Source: Bacillota bacterium
GTDB lineage: Bacteria > Bacillota > Bacilli > Alicyclobacillales > SLC66
Reading direction: 5' to 3'
Assembly: GCA_021821055.1 (NCBI GenBank)
Contig: JAKACX010000007.1
Coordinates: 1-60,850 of the forward strand
Length of the DNA: 60,850 nt
In this document: positions 34,732-45,796 of the stretch, piece by piece
Layout: every line of letters starts with the position of its first letter
Numbering within the stretch: position 1 is the stretch's first letter
Notes under the pieces: generated by a model
The model's input: the letters and a program-made list of their open reading frames with translations, nothing else
What the model was told of the DNA's origin: nothing
Databases searched by the model: none
Position numbers and translations under genes: made by a program

Positions 34732-37568
<2,837 letters not shown>

Positions 37569-37584
37569 CGTCAATCCCCCGCCT

Positions 37585-37893
37585 TCACTCAATTTCCACC
37601 CACACAGCGCCGTCTTTCTCGCGCGTGGCAAACGTCTGCAGGGCGGTGACGCACGGGAATTTGACCGCTTTGCCCGTGCGCGCGTCGAACTGCCCGCCGT
37701 GCAGCGGGCATTCCACAATACAGTCGCGCAGCGAGCCTTCTGACAGGGAAGCGCGCGCGTGCGTGCAGGTGTCAGAGGTCGCAAAAAAGCCGTCGGCCAA
37801 GTGGTACAGCGCGATCTCCTCGTCCGCAAGCTCGAGGCGGCGCATTGTACCCACCTGCAACTGCGCGCTGTCGCATGCAAGAATCCATGGCAT
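37585..37893 (-). CDS. Rieske [2Fe-2S] ferredoxin
   Basis: 102 residues. The cluster ligands are Cys-Thr-His in SDTCTHARASL and Cys-Pro-Leu-His in VECPLHGGQFD, the arrangement of soluble Rieske ferredoxins that feed oxygenases or reductases. No membrane anchor is present. GGAGGCG precedes ATG 37893. It lies 16 nt upstream of odhA on the same strand, an unusual neighbour for a tricarboxylic-acid-cycle dehydrogenase, and may be co-transcribed. No oxygenase component is nearby. Confidence 0.88.
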   Translation of the reverse strand: MPWILACDSAQLQVGTMRRLELADEEIALYHLADGFFATSDTCTHARASLSEGSLRDCIVECPLHGGQFDARTGKAVKFPCVTALQTFATREKDGAVWVEIE

Positions 37894-38092
37894 GGTTGGT
37901 GCGCCTCCAATGTGCATTGCGAAAGCGACCTCCGGGTGACAGGGCCGTCTCACGCCAATGGCCATAGCGTTCGCCAATGGCAAAGGGATTATCACGCGCC
38001 GTGAGCAACCGCGGCACGCGCGCCATGACCCCTCCATTGTGTCAATAACCTGCCGACAATTGCAAGTTCTGCGCGCGTCAAACCCGGCGGCG

Positions 38093-38338
38093 TCAGAACT
38101 TGAGCACGCGCAGCCGGAAGTGTCCCGGCTCCAGCTGCGCGACAGCGACATTCATGCCGAGGTCTTCCAGCGCCGCGATGAGCGGGCCTGTGCGGTGCGG
38201 CACATGGACTTCGCACACGGTTCCGCCCGGCGCGTCCTTGATGAGGCTGACAATTTCCTGGCGGGGATGGTGACCCTGGCGGATCGTGTTGCGCGCGTCG
38301 ATCGTCAGCAGGTGGTCCTCATGAGTAACGTCCATCAT
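38093..38338 (-). CDS. DUF2249-type small protein
   Basis: 81 residues matching the DUF2249 pattern: LTIDARNTIRQGHHPRQEIV, then a mid-protein IxPGxxxEVxxPHRTGPL-like segment and a C-terminal EPGHFRLRVLKF. The family often occurs with hemerythrin-like proteins and is linked by context to nitric oxide or iron-sulfur stress; no activity is established. GAGGGAGAG precedes ATG 38338. It is divergent from the cupin-hemerythrin gene across a 205-bp shared promoter region. Confidence 0.72.
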   Translation of the reverse strand: MMDVTHEDHLLTIDARNTIRQGHHPRQEIVSLIKDAPGGTVCEVHVPHRTGPLIAALEDLGMNVAVAQLEPGHFRLRVLKF

Positions 38339-38543
38339 CGTGAATCTCTCCCTCATCTCAACCGGCTTCATCACTACCCTAGCGCGGGCGGTGGAGTTTC
38401 GCCTGTGCCGCAAGTCACACCGCATGTGGCAAATTTGCGGCGGGCCGTCCGGCCGCGGCGCGGCAGTGACACAGCGCACAGCGCCCGCGCCGCGGCGCGG
38501 TGACAATGGGAACGTCACGAGACGATACGCAGGAGGTTCAAGC

Positions 38544-39347
38544 ATGCAACGGAATTCATTGCTGTTCCAGGATCAGATGGTCCATCCCGTATTCCAACAG
38601 GGCGAGGCGCGCATCGTGCAACTGTCTTTGCAACAAGGACAGGGTCTGAGCAGGCACAAAGCGCGCCAGACGCTGAACCTGGTCGTTCTGTCCGGGCAGG
38701 TTGAGTTTACCGAAGTGGGCGGGGAGACCGTACAACTCAATCAGGGCGACATGGTCACGGTCGCGCCGCAGCGCGAACACGAGGTGCTCGCTCTGCTCGT
38801 GAGCACCGTGTTGCTCATCCTGATTCCCGAAGCGGCGGCGGTCGAGCCGTCAAGCGCGGAGCATGTGACGGTGTACAGTCAGCCGGAACTTCTCGAACAG
38901 ATTGACCCGGCGTTCCATCCGCTTGTGGAGGACCATGTAGAACTGTGCAAGCTGCTCGAAAATGCGCGGGAGCCGTGGGACGCCGCAAAGGTCGCGTACG
39001 TGCTCGATGCGGTGAAAGATGAACTCGAGGAGCACTTTGTGCACGAGGAGCAGATCGTGTTTCCACGCCTGGCGCCGTACGTGGGCGGATCGGACGTCGG
39101 CCCCGTGGGACGGCTGCTCGAGGAGCACGCGACACTGCGCAAGCTGTACGCAGACTGCGTCTCGATGCAGTACAGCGGAGCGCCGGTCCTTCCGGACCAC
39201 ATGAACCAACTGCGCGGCACGCTGCTGAATCACCTGGGCAAGGAAGACAGTCATATCTTCCCGATGGCCACGCGCCTGATGTCGCCCGGAGACAAACGGG
39301 AGGTTGCCGTCCTGCTCGCTGAACGCGGGGCACAGAGGCAGCAGTGA
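38544..39347 (+). CDS. cupin–hemerythrin (HHE) fusion protein
   Basis: 267 residues. Residues ~20-95 form a small cupin barrel (LSRHKARQTLNLVVLSGQVE). Residues ~115-250 are a hemerythrin-like four-helix bundle with iron ligands in PLVEDHVELCKLLE, EHFVHEEQIVFPRL, LLEEHATLRKLY and NHLGKEDSHIFPMA. Such proteins bind O2 or NO at a diiron site or store iron for cluster repair. AGGAGG precedes ATG 38544. It is followed 12 nt later by an Mrp ATPase gene, consistent with an iron-sulfur repair role. Confidence 0.82.
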   Translation: MQRNSLLFQDQMVHPVFQQGEARIVQLSLQQGQGLSRHKARQTLNLVVLSGQVEFTEVGGETVQLNQGDMVTVAPQREHEVLALLVSTVLLILIPEAAAVEPSSAEHVTVYSQPELLEQIDPAFHPLVEDHVELCKLLENAREPWDAAKVAYVLDAVKDELEEHFVHEEQIVFPRLAPYVGGSDVGPVGRLLEEHATLRKLYADCVSMQYSGAPVLPDHMNQLRGTLLNHLGKEDSHIFPMATRLMSPGDKREVAVLLAERGAQRQQ

Positions 39348-39359
39348 GGGGGATGCGCT

Positions 39360-40433
39360 ATGATCACCGAGCAACAGGTGCTGGACGCGCTGCGTGACGT
39401 GGAGGATCCGGATGTTCACCGGAGTATTGTGGAACTGGACATGGTCCGCAAGGTGGAAATTGAGCGGACGCACGTCCACGTCGAGATCCTGCTCACGATC
39501 AAGGCGTGTCCGTTGCACGCCATGATCGAAAAATCGGTGCGCGACCGCCTGGTCCAACTGGAGGGGATCGAGACGGTCGACGTCACGGTCGACCACATGA
39601 CGGACGAACAGCGCGCCGCCTTTGCGCAAAAGGTGCGCGGGGGACCGGAAAGAGCCAATCCGGCGTTGTTGGAACCCGATCAGCAGGCGATGTTCATCGC
39701 CGTGGCGTCGGGCAAGGGAGGCGTCGGCAAATCGACCGTGACGGCAAATCTCGGCGTTGCGCTCGCGCGGCTCGGACTGCGCGTTGGCATCGTCGATGCG
39801 GACATCCACGGCTTCAGCATCCCGGGGATCTTCGGGATAAAGGATCGGCAGCCGACAGTGGTGGACAAGGTGATCTTTCCGATCGAGGTCGACGGTGTCA
39901 AGGTGATCTCGATGCAGTTCTTTGCGCCTCCGAACAGTCCGGTCATCTGGCGCGGGCCGATGCTCGGCAAGATGCTGCGCAACTTCTTCAGTGAAGTGTA
40001 CTGGGGGGACTTGGATGTCGTCTTGCTGGACTTGCCGCCGGGAACGGGCGATATTGCGCTTGACGTTCACCAGATGCTGCCGAAGAGCAAGGAACTGCTC
40101 GTGACCACGCCGCAGGAGACCGCGGCGGATGTGGCGGTTCGCGCGGGACTCATGGCGCAGCGCACGTCACACGAGATCCTCGGAGTGGTGGAGAATATGG
40201 CCTGGTTCGAGTGTGCGGAGAGCGGACGGCGCAACTACCTGTTCGGCCGGGGCGGCGGGGACCGGGTGGCGCGGGAACTCGATACGCGGGTCGTCGCGCG
40301 GATTCCGCTGGCGGAAATGGACGGCGAGGCGTCGCCATTGTTCGCGGCGCACACACTGCAAGGGCGCGTATACGACGAGTTGGCGGGATACGTCAAAAAG
40401 ATTGTCGAACGCGACCTCGCTGGTGTTCAATAG
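39360..40433 (+). CDS. Mrp/NBP35-family P-loop ATPase
   Basis: 357 residues. The N-terminal DUF59/MIP18 domain (LRDVEDPDVHRSIVELDMV) precedes a deviant Walker A ASGKGGVGKST at ~residue 120, with VDADIHGFSIPG and LLDLPPGTGDIALD following. Mrp proteins carry and deliver iron-sulfur clusters. The usual C-terminal CPxCG cluster motif is not intact: ENMAWFECAESGRR keeps only one Cys. That could mean loss of cluster carriage or use of a second subunit's ligands. It is in an operon with the cupin-hemerythrin gene. Confidence 0.88.
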   Translation: MITEQQVLDALRDVEDPDVHRSIVELDMVRKVEIERTHVHVEILLTIKACPLHAMIEKSVRDRLVQLEGIETVDVTVDHMTDEQRAAFAQKVRGGPERANPALLEPDQQAMFIAVASGKGGVGKSTVTANLGVALARLGLRVGIVDADIHGFSIPGIFGIKDRQPTVVDKVIFPIEVDGVKVISMQFFAPPNSPVIWRGPMLGKMLRNFFSEVYWGDLDVVLLDLPPGTGDIALDVHQMLPKSKELLVTTPQETAADVAVRAGLMAQRTSHEILGVVENMAWFECAESGRRNYLFGRGGGDRVARELDTRVVARIPLAEMDGEASPLFAAHTLQGRVYDELAGYVKKIVERDLAGVQ

Positions 40434-40484
40434 ATAGAGAAGGGCCACGCGACCGCGGGGGTCCTGCAGAGGGGGTCGGGTCGC

Positions 40485-41162
40485 TTGAACGGTGAAGTGG
40501 TTTCGTTGCACGCCGGATTGCCGCGTCTCATGGAGGAATGGGCCGGGTCCGGCGCAGAGCGGGCCGTGCGCAGCGGGTACGTGAAGGCTGCGGTCGGGGA
40601 AGCGCTGTGGGTAGGCAAGGAGCATGTCGCGGGCGACGATCAGGGGGACCTCGTCCATCATGGGGGACCGGACCGCGTCGTCCTGGCCTATCCGGCGGAG
40701 CACTACCCGCTCTGGGAGAAGGAACTCGGGTTTCGTCCGTCCTACGGCGGATTCGCGGAGAACGTGACCCTGGCGGGCCTGACGGAGCGGGATGTGTGCA
40801 TCGGCGACGTCTTTCGCGTTGGGGATGCTCTCCTGCAGGTGTCGGAGACGCGCATACCGTGCTGGAAGATAGCGCGCCGCTGGAACGTCGCGGATCTGCT
40901 TGACCGCGTCCTGGCGACGGGGCGGACCGGGTTTTTCCTGCGCACATTGCGGGAGGGGGAGGTGCGCATCGGACAGACCCTGCAACTCGTCGAGCGCAGC
41001 TACCCGGATCTGTCGGCGGCTGTCGTGCACAAGGCGTATCTCGGCATGGCGGGCGCCGGCGTGTCGGCAGAGCGGCTGTACGCGTGCGAGGCACTGTCGC
41101 AAAGGCAGCGGCGCCGGTTCGCGCCTGCAAAGGACGGCGCATCGGACGCGGCGACGCCCTGA
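40485..41162 (+). CDS. MOSC-domain protein (YiiM-like)
   Basis: 225 residues. The MOSC beta-barrel shows QGDLVHHGGPDRVVLAYPAE, FAENVTLAGL, and the conserved Cys in ETRIPCWKIARR that binds persulfide or molybdenum cofactor. YiiM-type proteins reduce N-hydroxylated compounds using a molybdenum cofactor. The TTG start has GAGGGGG upstream. It begins 51 nt after the Mrp-family gene. It is a further molybdenum link in this window besides the importer and the YedY-like enzyme. Confidence 0.82.
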   Translation: MNGEVVSLHAGLPRLMEEWAGSGAERAVRSGYVKAAVGEALWVGKEHVAGDDQGDLVHHGGPDRVVLAYPAEHYPLWEKELGFRPSYGGFAENVTLAGLTERDVCIGDVFRVGDALLQVSETRIPCWKIARRWNVADLLDRVLATGRTGFFLRTLREGEVRIGQTLQLVERSYPDLSAAVVHKAYLGMAGAGVSAERLYACEALSQRQRRRFAPAKDGASDAATP

Positions 41163-41198
41163 GACCGTGGTGCGCTTTTCGCCGGATACGGCAGGGTG

Positions 41199-41332
41199 TA
41201 TAATGTCCTGCAGGGCCATGTGACAATCCTAATGGGGGCGCCTGCTCAACGGGCTCTATCACAGTTCTCCGGGGATTGTGTCGCGTGTCCCGGGGAAGCG
41301 CAGCCAACCGCGTGACTACGGCGCGGCGGGCT
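41199..41332 (+). promoter_or_regulatory. promoter and structured leader of the ResA-like gene
   Basis: TATAAT at 41199-41204 begins a ~155-nt leader. It contains TGTGACAATCC (41219-41229) and CTCTATCACAGTT (41254-41266), which can pair through TGTGA/TCACA and recur ahead of ccdA. A GC hairpin at 41302-41332 (AGCC/GGCT and CCGCG/CGCGG arms) is followed by GTTTTGTT, resembling an intrinsic terminator inside the leader and 35 nt before the start codon. Confidence 0.5.
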
Positions 41333-41366
41333 GTTTTGTTGACGCGCCTGTATCGGGGGACCGTAT

Positions 41367-41888
41367 GTGAAACGGCTGGGCAAAATCGGAGTTCTGGTGA
41401 TTGTGTTGGTGTCACTCGTCAGCATCGGCGTCGCGATGGGCAAGCAGGGCCTGCGCGTGGGCCCGGAACAGGGCTATGTGGCGCCGAATTTCACGCTTGC
41501 GGATTTTCAAGGCAAGCGGGTGAGCCTGAGCGACTTCCGTGGCAAATTGGTGTTCGTGAACTTTTGGGCGTCCTGGTGTCCGCCGTGCAAGGCTGAGACG
41601 CCGGATTTGGTGAAGATGTACCACAGGTACGGATCGCGCATCAGTTTTATCGGCGTCAACCTGACCGGGAGCGACAATGCGTTGAATGCACAGGCCTTCA
41701 TCAAGAAGATGGGCATCACCTATGCTGTGCTCATGGATACGACGCTGTCCGTGTCGCAGCAGTACCGCGTGCTCGGCATCCCGACGAGTCTGTTCATAAA
41801 CCGCCAGGGTGTCATTGTGGCGCGCGTCACGGGACCCATGTCGCCAACGCTCATGCGCCATGACTTCCAACGGCTGCTCAAGCCCTGA
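41367..41888 (+). CDS. membrane-anchored ResA/TlpA-type thioredoxin
   Basis: 173 residues. An N-terminal anchor (IGVLVIVLVSLVSIGVAMG) precedes a thioredoxin domain with AP-NFTLADFQGKRVSLSD, the active site WASWCPPCKAETP and cis-Pro LGIPTSLF. ResA-like proteins reduce apocytochrome c heme-binding thiols outside the cell, receiving electrons from CcdA, the next gene but one leader away. GTG 41367 follows GGGGACC. Cytochrome c targets are not in the window. Confidence 0.88.
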   Translation: MKRLGKIGVLVIVLVSLVSIGVAMGKQGLRVGPEQGYVAPNFTLADFQGKRVSLSDFRGKLVFVNFWASWCPPCKAETPDLVKMYHRYGSRISFIGVNLTGSDNALNAQAFIKKMGITYAVLMDTTLSVSQQYRVLGIPTSLFINRQGVIVARVTGPMSPTLMRHDFQRLLKP

Positions 41889-41940
41889 AACGCGGCAGTC
41901 TGCCATCCAGACCGCCGTGCGCGGCGCATCGCCCTCGGGG

Positions 41941-41984
41941 AACTGTGATCATCCAAATCAGGGCAGGCGGACTCTATCACAGTT
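41941..41984 (+). repeat. leader element of ccdA, related to the one at 41219
   Basis: AACTGTGAT (41941-41949) and ATCACAGTT (41976-41984) form a perfect 9-bp inverted repeat around a 26-nt loop. The right arm CTCTATCACAGTT and the left TGTGA..ATCC are shared with 41219-41266. It lies 46 nt before ccdA. Confidence 0.55.
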
Positions 41985-42030
41985 GCGCGAGCGGCATGAT
42001 GGATTTGTGTCCAATGAAAGGAGTGCGCCC

Positions 42031-42747
42031 GTGACTGCAGCCCCGAGCGTCTGGATCGCGTTTCTCGCGGGCATTCTGTCCTTTATATCGCCCTGCTGCC
42101 TGCCGCTCTACCCGTCGTACATCTCCTACATCTCCGGGGTAGCCATGGACCGCAGCGGCGCCGGGCTTGTCACGGGCGAAGCGCGCCGGCGCGCGCTGGC
42201 GCACGCTGTTTTCTTTGTGCTCGGCTTTTCCGTGATTTTTGTCGCACTCGGAGCGTCGGCCAGTCTGATCGGGACCGTCTTCGCAGAATACAAGCCCGTT
42301 ATCAGCCGGATTGGCGGCGTCGTCATCGTCGTGATGGGGCTCGTGCTGCTCGGCGTGATCAAGTGGGAATTTCTCGCGCGGGAGTTCAAGTGGCAGGCGA
42401 AAAGCAGGCGCAGCGGCTATCTTGGCGCATTCATCGTCGGTGTGAGCTTTTCCGCGGGCTGGACGCCTTGCATTGGACCCATTCTTGCGTCGGTCATCAC
42501 GGTCGCCGCGACGAGCGAAGTGAGCGGCGGTCTGCTGATGAGCGTCTACGCTCTGGGCTTCGCCCTTCCCTTTTTGCTTCTGGCGTACACGCTCGGGTCG
42601 GTTCGCTGGTTGCAGAAGTACAGCGAATGGACCAGCCGCATCGGCGGAGCCGTGATGGTCGTGATGGGCCTGTTGCTCTTGACCGGACGGATGACGCTGA
42701 TCACCGCCTGGCTCATCCGCCTCTTTGGCGGGTACGTCGGGCCTTAG
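42031..42747 (+). CDS. ccdA: CcdA-type thiol-disulfide transporter
   Basis: 238-residue six-span membrane protein moving reducing equivalents from cytoplasmic thioredoxin to extracellular ResA-like proteins. The paired redox cysteines lie in FISPCCLPLYPSY (helix 1) and SAGWTPCIGPIL (helix 4), the canonical CcdA/DsbD-beta arrangement. GTG 42031 has GAAAGGAG 8 nt upstream. Gene order with the ResA-like gene supports a cytochrome c maturation or general thiol-reduction role. Confidence 0.93.
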   Translation: MTAAPSVWIAFLAGILSFISPCCLPLYPSYISYISGVAMDRSGAGLVTGEARRRALAHAVFFVLGFSVIFVALGASASLIGTVFAEYKPVISRIGGVVIVVMGLVLLGVIKWEFLAREFKWQAKSRRSGYLGAFIVGVSFSAGWTPCIGPILASVITVAATSEVSGGLLMSVYALGFALPFLLLAYTLGSVRWLQKYSEWTSRIGGAVMVVMGLLLLTGRMTLITAWLIRLFGGYVGP

Positions 42748-42800
42748 GGGACATGTGATAAAGTCCGGAGCGAAATCCAAAACGGTCATCGGCAGTTGCG

Positions 42801-43142
42801 TCAATACGCCTGCGTCCCATTAAAGCTCATGATCCAGATGGAGCCCATGACCACGGTGAGCGTGAAGACCGCCGCCAGGACCAGAGCCAGGACGTGGTAG
42901 CGCGGACCGTGACTTTCTGTGATGTGCATGAACAGGAACAACTGGACAAAGATCTGGGCGCTGGCGAGGGAGAGGATGGCGGACAGCCGCCACACCGGCC
43001 TTCCCGCGTGCGCGACCGCCAGCCAGAGCGCGGACGCCGTCAGGACAACCGAAAGGATGTAACCGGCGATGTGCGACCAGGGAAATCCGTGATCTCCGGC
43101 GCTGTGCGAGCGCCTGTTTGCCTGCTGATGGGAAACCGTCAT
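42801..43142 (-). CDS. qoxD: quinol oxidase subunit IV
   Basis: 113 residues with three membrane spans (IAGYILSVVLTASALWLAVA first). The FVQLFLFMHITE segment is typical of COX4/QoxD subunits, which stabilise the CuB site during assembly. It is the last gene of the qox operon; its ATG lies 1 nt after the subunit III stop. It converges with ccdA. Confidence 0.88.
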   Translation of the reverse strand: MTVSHQQANRRSHSAGDHGFPWSHIAGYILSVVLTASALWLAVAHAGRPVWRLSAILSLASAQIFVQLFLFMHITESHGPRYHVLALVLAAVFTLTVVMGSIWIMSFNGTQAY

Positions 43143-43143
43143 T

Positions 43144-43770
43144 TCACTTGAGCACCCCCGTCAGATAGACAACCGTGAAGATGAACACCCAGACAATGTC
43201 GAGAAAGTGCCAGTACAGGCCCACGATGAACACCTTGCGCGCCGTGACGGCCGTGATGCCGCGCACCGCAAGCTGGTAGACGACCGTCAGCATCCACAGG
43301 ATCCCCAGGGACACGTGAGCGCCGTGCGTGCCCACCAGCGTGAAAAAAGCCGAGAGAAAGGCGCTGCGCTGCATGGCCGCACCGTGCGTGGCGTACGAGA
43401 TGAACTCATCGAGTTCAAAGCCGATAAACACGAGCCCGAGCAGCACGGTGACGGCCAGCCACGCGATCAGCGCCGCGCGGTTGCCGCGGCGCATCTCGTG
43501 TGTGGCAAGGCCGCATGTGAAACTGCTCGTGAGCAGCGCAAACGTCTCCGTGGTGAAGCCCGGAATGTCAAACAACTGCGCGCCCGTCGGACCGCCCACC
43601 GTATTTGTGCGCAGGATGGCGTACGTGGAAAACAGGCAGGCGAACAACAGCAAGTCGGTGGAGAGGAAGAGCCAGAAACCGGCGATCTTCAACTCGCCGT
43701 CTGCGGTCGCGTATTCGAGCGGAACGCCGTTGCGCACGCTGCGCTCCACTGTGTCTTGTGCCACGGCCAT
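43144..43770 (-). CDS. qoxC: quinol oxidase subunit III
   Basis: 208 residues with five spans, matching QoxC/CyoC. GFWLFLSTDLLLFACLFSTY and the GTHGAHVSLGILWML segment are diagnostic. Part of the aa3/bo3-type quinol oxidase. It lies 3 nt after subunit I in the operon. Confidence 0.93.
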   Translation of the reverse strand: MAVAQDTVERSVRNGVPLEYATADGELKIAGFWLFLSTDLLLFACLFSTYAILRTNTVGGPTGAQLFDIPGFTTETFALLTSSFTCGLATHEMRRGNRAALIAWLAVTVLLGLVFIGFELDEFISYATHGAAMQRSAFLSAFFTLVGTHGAHVSLGILWMLTVVYQLAVRGITAVTARKVFIVGLYWHFLDIVWVFIFTVVYLTGVLK

Positions 43771-43773
43771 GGC

Positions 43774-45744
43774 TCAGGACCTCCCCAGCGCAGTTTCTGT
43801 GCGCTCGATCTCTTCAACGGAGATGTAGTAATCCGTGTCGTACTCCAGCGCGCGCGACAACAGCGCGAACAGCACGCCGACAAAGCCGAGAGCGGCCAAC
43901 AGGTACCAGCCGAAGACGGCGCCGAATCCGCCGACAAAGAAGAAGACGCCCAGAATGAACGGCCGTCCGGAGTTCTTCGGCATGTGAATCGGTTGCAGCG
44001 GTTCGGGCTGGCGGCCGCTGTTCAGGTCGTCCGCGCGCTGCTCCTTCATGGCCCACCAGGCATCGCGGGACGCGACGGCGGGAATGCGCGCGAAGTTGTA
44101 GTGCGGCGCGGGAGACGGCAGCGACCATTCGAGCGTGCGTCCATTCCACGGGTCCCCGGTGACGTCGCGTTCGCCGCGGACTATGCTGTACAGCACGTCG
44201 ATGACGATCAGGATGAAGGCGATTCCCATGACATACGCCCCGATCGTCGAGATCAGGTTGAGCAAAGCCCAGTGAAGTCCGGCCGGATAGACGTACATAC
44301 GCCGCGTCATGCCCATGAGACCGAGAGGATACAGCGGCATGAAGCACACGTAAAAACCGATATTGAACAGCCAGAAACCCCAGCGCCCAAGGCGTTCGTT
44401 GAGCTTGAAGCCGAACATCTTGGGCCACCAGTAATACATTCCGGCGAGCATTCCGTACACCACTCCGCCGATCAGCACCTGGTGAAAGTGCGCGATGAGA
44501 AAGTAGCTGTTGTGGTATTGGTAGTCCGCGGGCGCCGCGGCAAGCATGACACCGGTGGCCCCGCCGATCGCAAAATTCGGGATGAACGCGAGCGCCCACA
44601 GCATGGGAACGGTAAATCTGATGCGGCCCCGGTACATGGTGAACAACCAGTTGAACACCTTGACTCCGGTTGGAATGGCGACGGCCATGGAGGCGACCGC
44701 AAAGAAGCTGTTCACGTCCGGGCCCGCTCCCATCGTGAAGAAATGGTGGACCCAGACGAAGTAGCTGAGGACAGAGATGGTCATGAGCGACAGCCACATC
44801 GAGGTATAGCCGAATATCCTTTTGCCGGAAAACGTGCTGAACACCTCGGAAAAGATCCCGAACGCGGGCAGGACGACGATGTACACCTCCGGGTGTCCCC
44901 AAATCCAGAACAGGTTGACGTACATCATGGCGTTGCCGCCCTGCGTCATGGTGAAAAAGTGCGCGCCGGCCACGCGGTCGATGAGCAGCAGCGCCAACGC
45001 TGCGGTCAATGCCGGAAAGGCGTAGATGATGAGAATCGACGACGCGAGCACCGACCATGTGAACAGCGGCATCTTCGTGAGCGTCATGCCGGGCGCGCGC
45101 ATCTTCAGGATGGTCACGATGAAATTGATGCCTGTCGCCATGCTGCCGATCCCGGAAACCTGCAGCGCGAGCAGGTAGAAGTTCTCCCCGGGGCCCCGGT
45201 CAAATCCGAGCCCGGCAAGCGGCGGGTAGCTCGTCCAGCCGGCGTCTGGCGACCCGCCGATAACAAACGACAGATTGAGCAGCATGGCGCCGAAGAAAAA
45301 GAGCCAGAAACTGATCGCGTTCAGATACGGGAAGGCGACGTCGCGCGCCCCGATTTGCAGCGGCACCGCGATATTGAACATGGCGAAGATGAGCGGCATC
45401 GCCATGAACAGGATCATGATCGTGCCGTGTGTGGTGAATATCTGGTTGTAGTGTTCAGCGGCGAGGAATTTCATGTTGGGCAGCATGAGTTGTGTCCGCA
45501 TCAGAATCGCGTCCACGCCCCCGCGAAACAGCATGAGCAGGGCGGCCATCAGGTACATGACGCCGATCTTCTTGTGATCGACGGTGGTCAGCCATTCGCG
45601 CCACAGCCAGCGCCACTTCTTGTAGTAGGTGAGTACGAACACCACCGCCGCCGAGGCGAGCAGGATGGACGCGTCCGCGCCGTAAATCAGCGGATCGCCA
45701 GTGACGAAGAAGTGGCCGGTGAGGTTCGCCGGACTAACAGGCAT
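43774..45744 (-). CDS. qoxB: quinol oxidase subunit I
   Basis: 656 residues. Heme-copper features are GHPEVYIVVLPAFG, WVHHFFTMG and the heme ligands in LIAHFHQVL. Residues associated with quinol binding in CyoB are kept: FRGGVDAILMRTQ and the His in HYNQIFTTHGTIM. It oxidises menaquinol and reduces O2 with proton pumping. GGGA precedes ATG 45744. This is the second heme-copper oxidase of the window and is quite distinct from the one at 23 kb. Confidence 0.94.
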   Translation of the reverse strand: MPVSPANLTGHFFVTGDPLIYGADASILLASAAVVFVLTYYKKWRWLWREWLTTVDHKKIGVMYLMAALLMLFRGGVDAILMRTQLMLPNMKFLAAEHYNQIFTTHGTIMILFMAMPLIFAMFNIAVPLQIGARDVAFPYLNAISFWLFFFGAMLLNLSFVIGGSPDAGWTSYPPLAGLGFDRGPGENFYLLALQVSGIGSMATGINFIVTILKMRAPGMTLTKMPLFTWSVLASSILIIYAFPALTAALALLLIDRVAGAHFFTMTQGGNAMMYVNLFWIWGHPEVYIVVLPAFGIFSEVFSTFSGKRIFGYTSMWLSLMTISVLSYFVWVHHFFTMGAGPDVNSFFAVASMAVAIPTGVKVFNWLFTMYRGRIRFTVPMLWALAFIPNFAIGGATGVMLAAAPADYQYHNSYFLIAHFHQVLIGGVVYGMLAGMYYWWPKMFGFKLNERLGRWGFWLFNIGFYVCFMPLYPLGLMGMTRRMYVYPAGLHWALLNLISTIGAYVMGIAFILIVIDVLYSIVRGERDVTGDPWNGRTLEWSLPSPAPHYNFARIPAVASRDAWWAMKEQRADDLNSGRQPEPLQPIHMPKNSGRPFILGVFFFVGGFGAVFGWYLLAALGFVGVLFALLSRALEYDTDYYISVEEIERTETALGRS

Positions 45745-45796
45745 GCGGGTCCCTCTTTTCCAAGCGAATGTGCGACTGTGCGAATCTGGACTGCCC

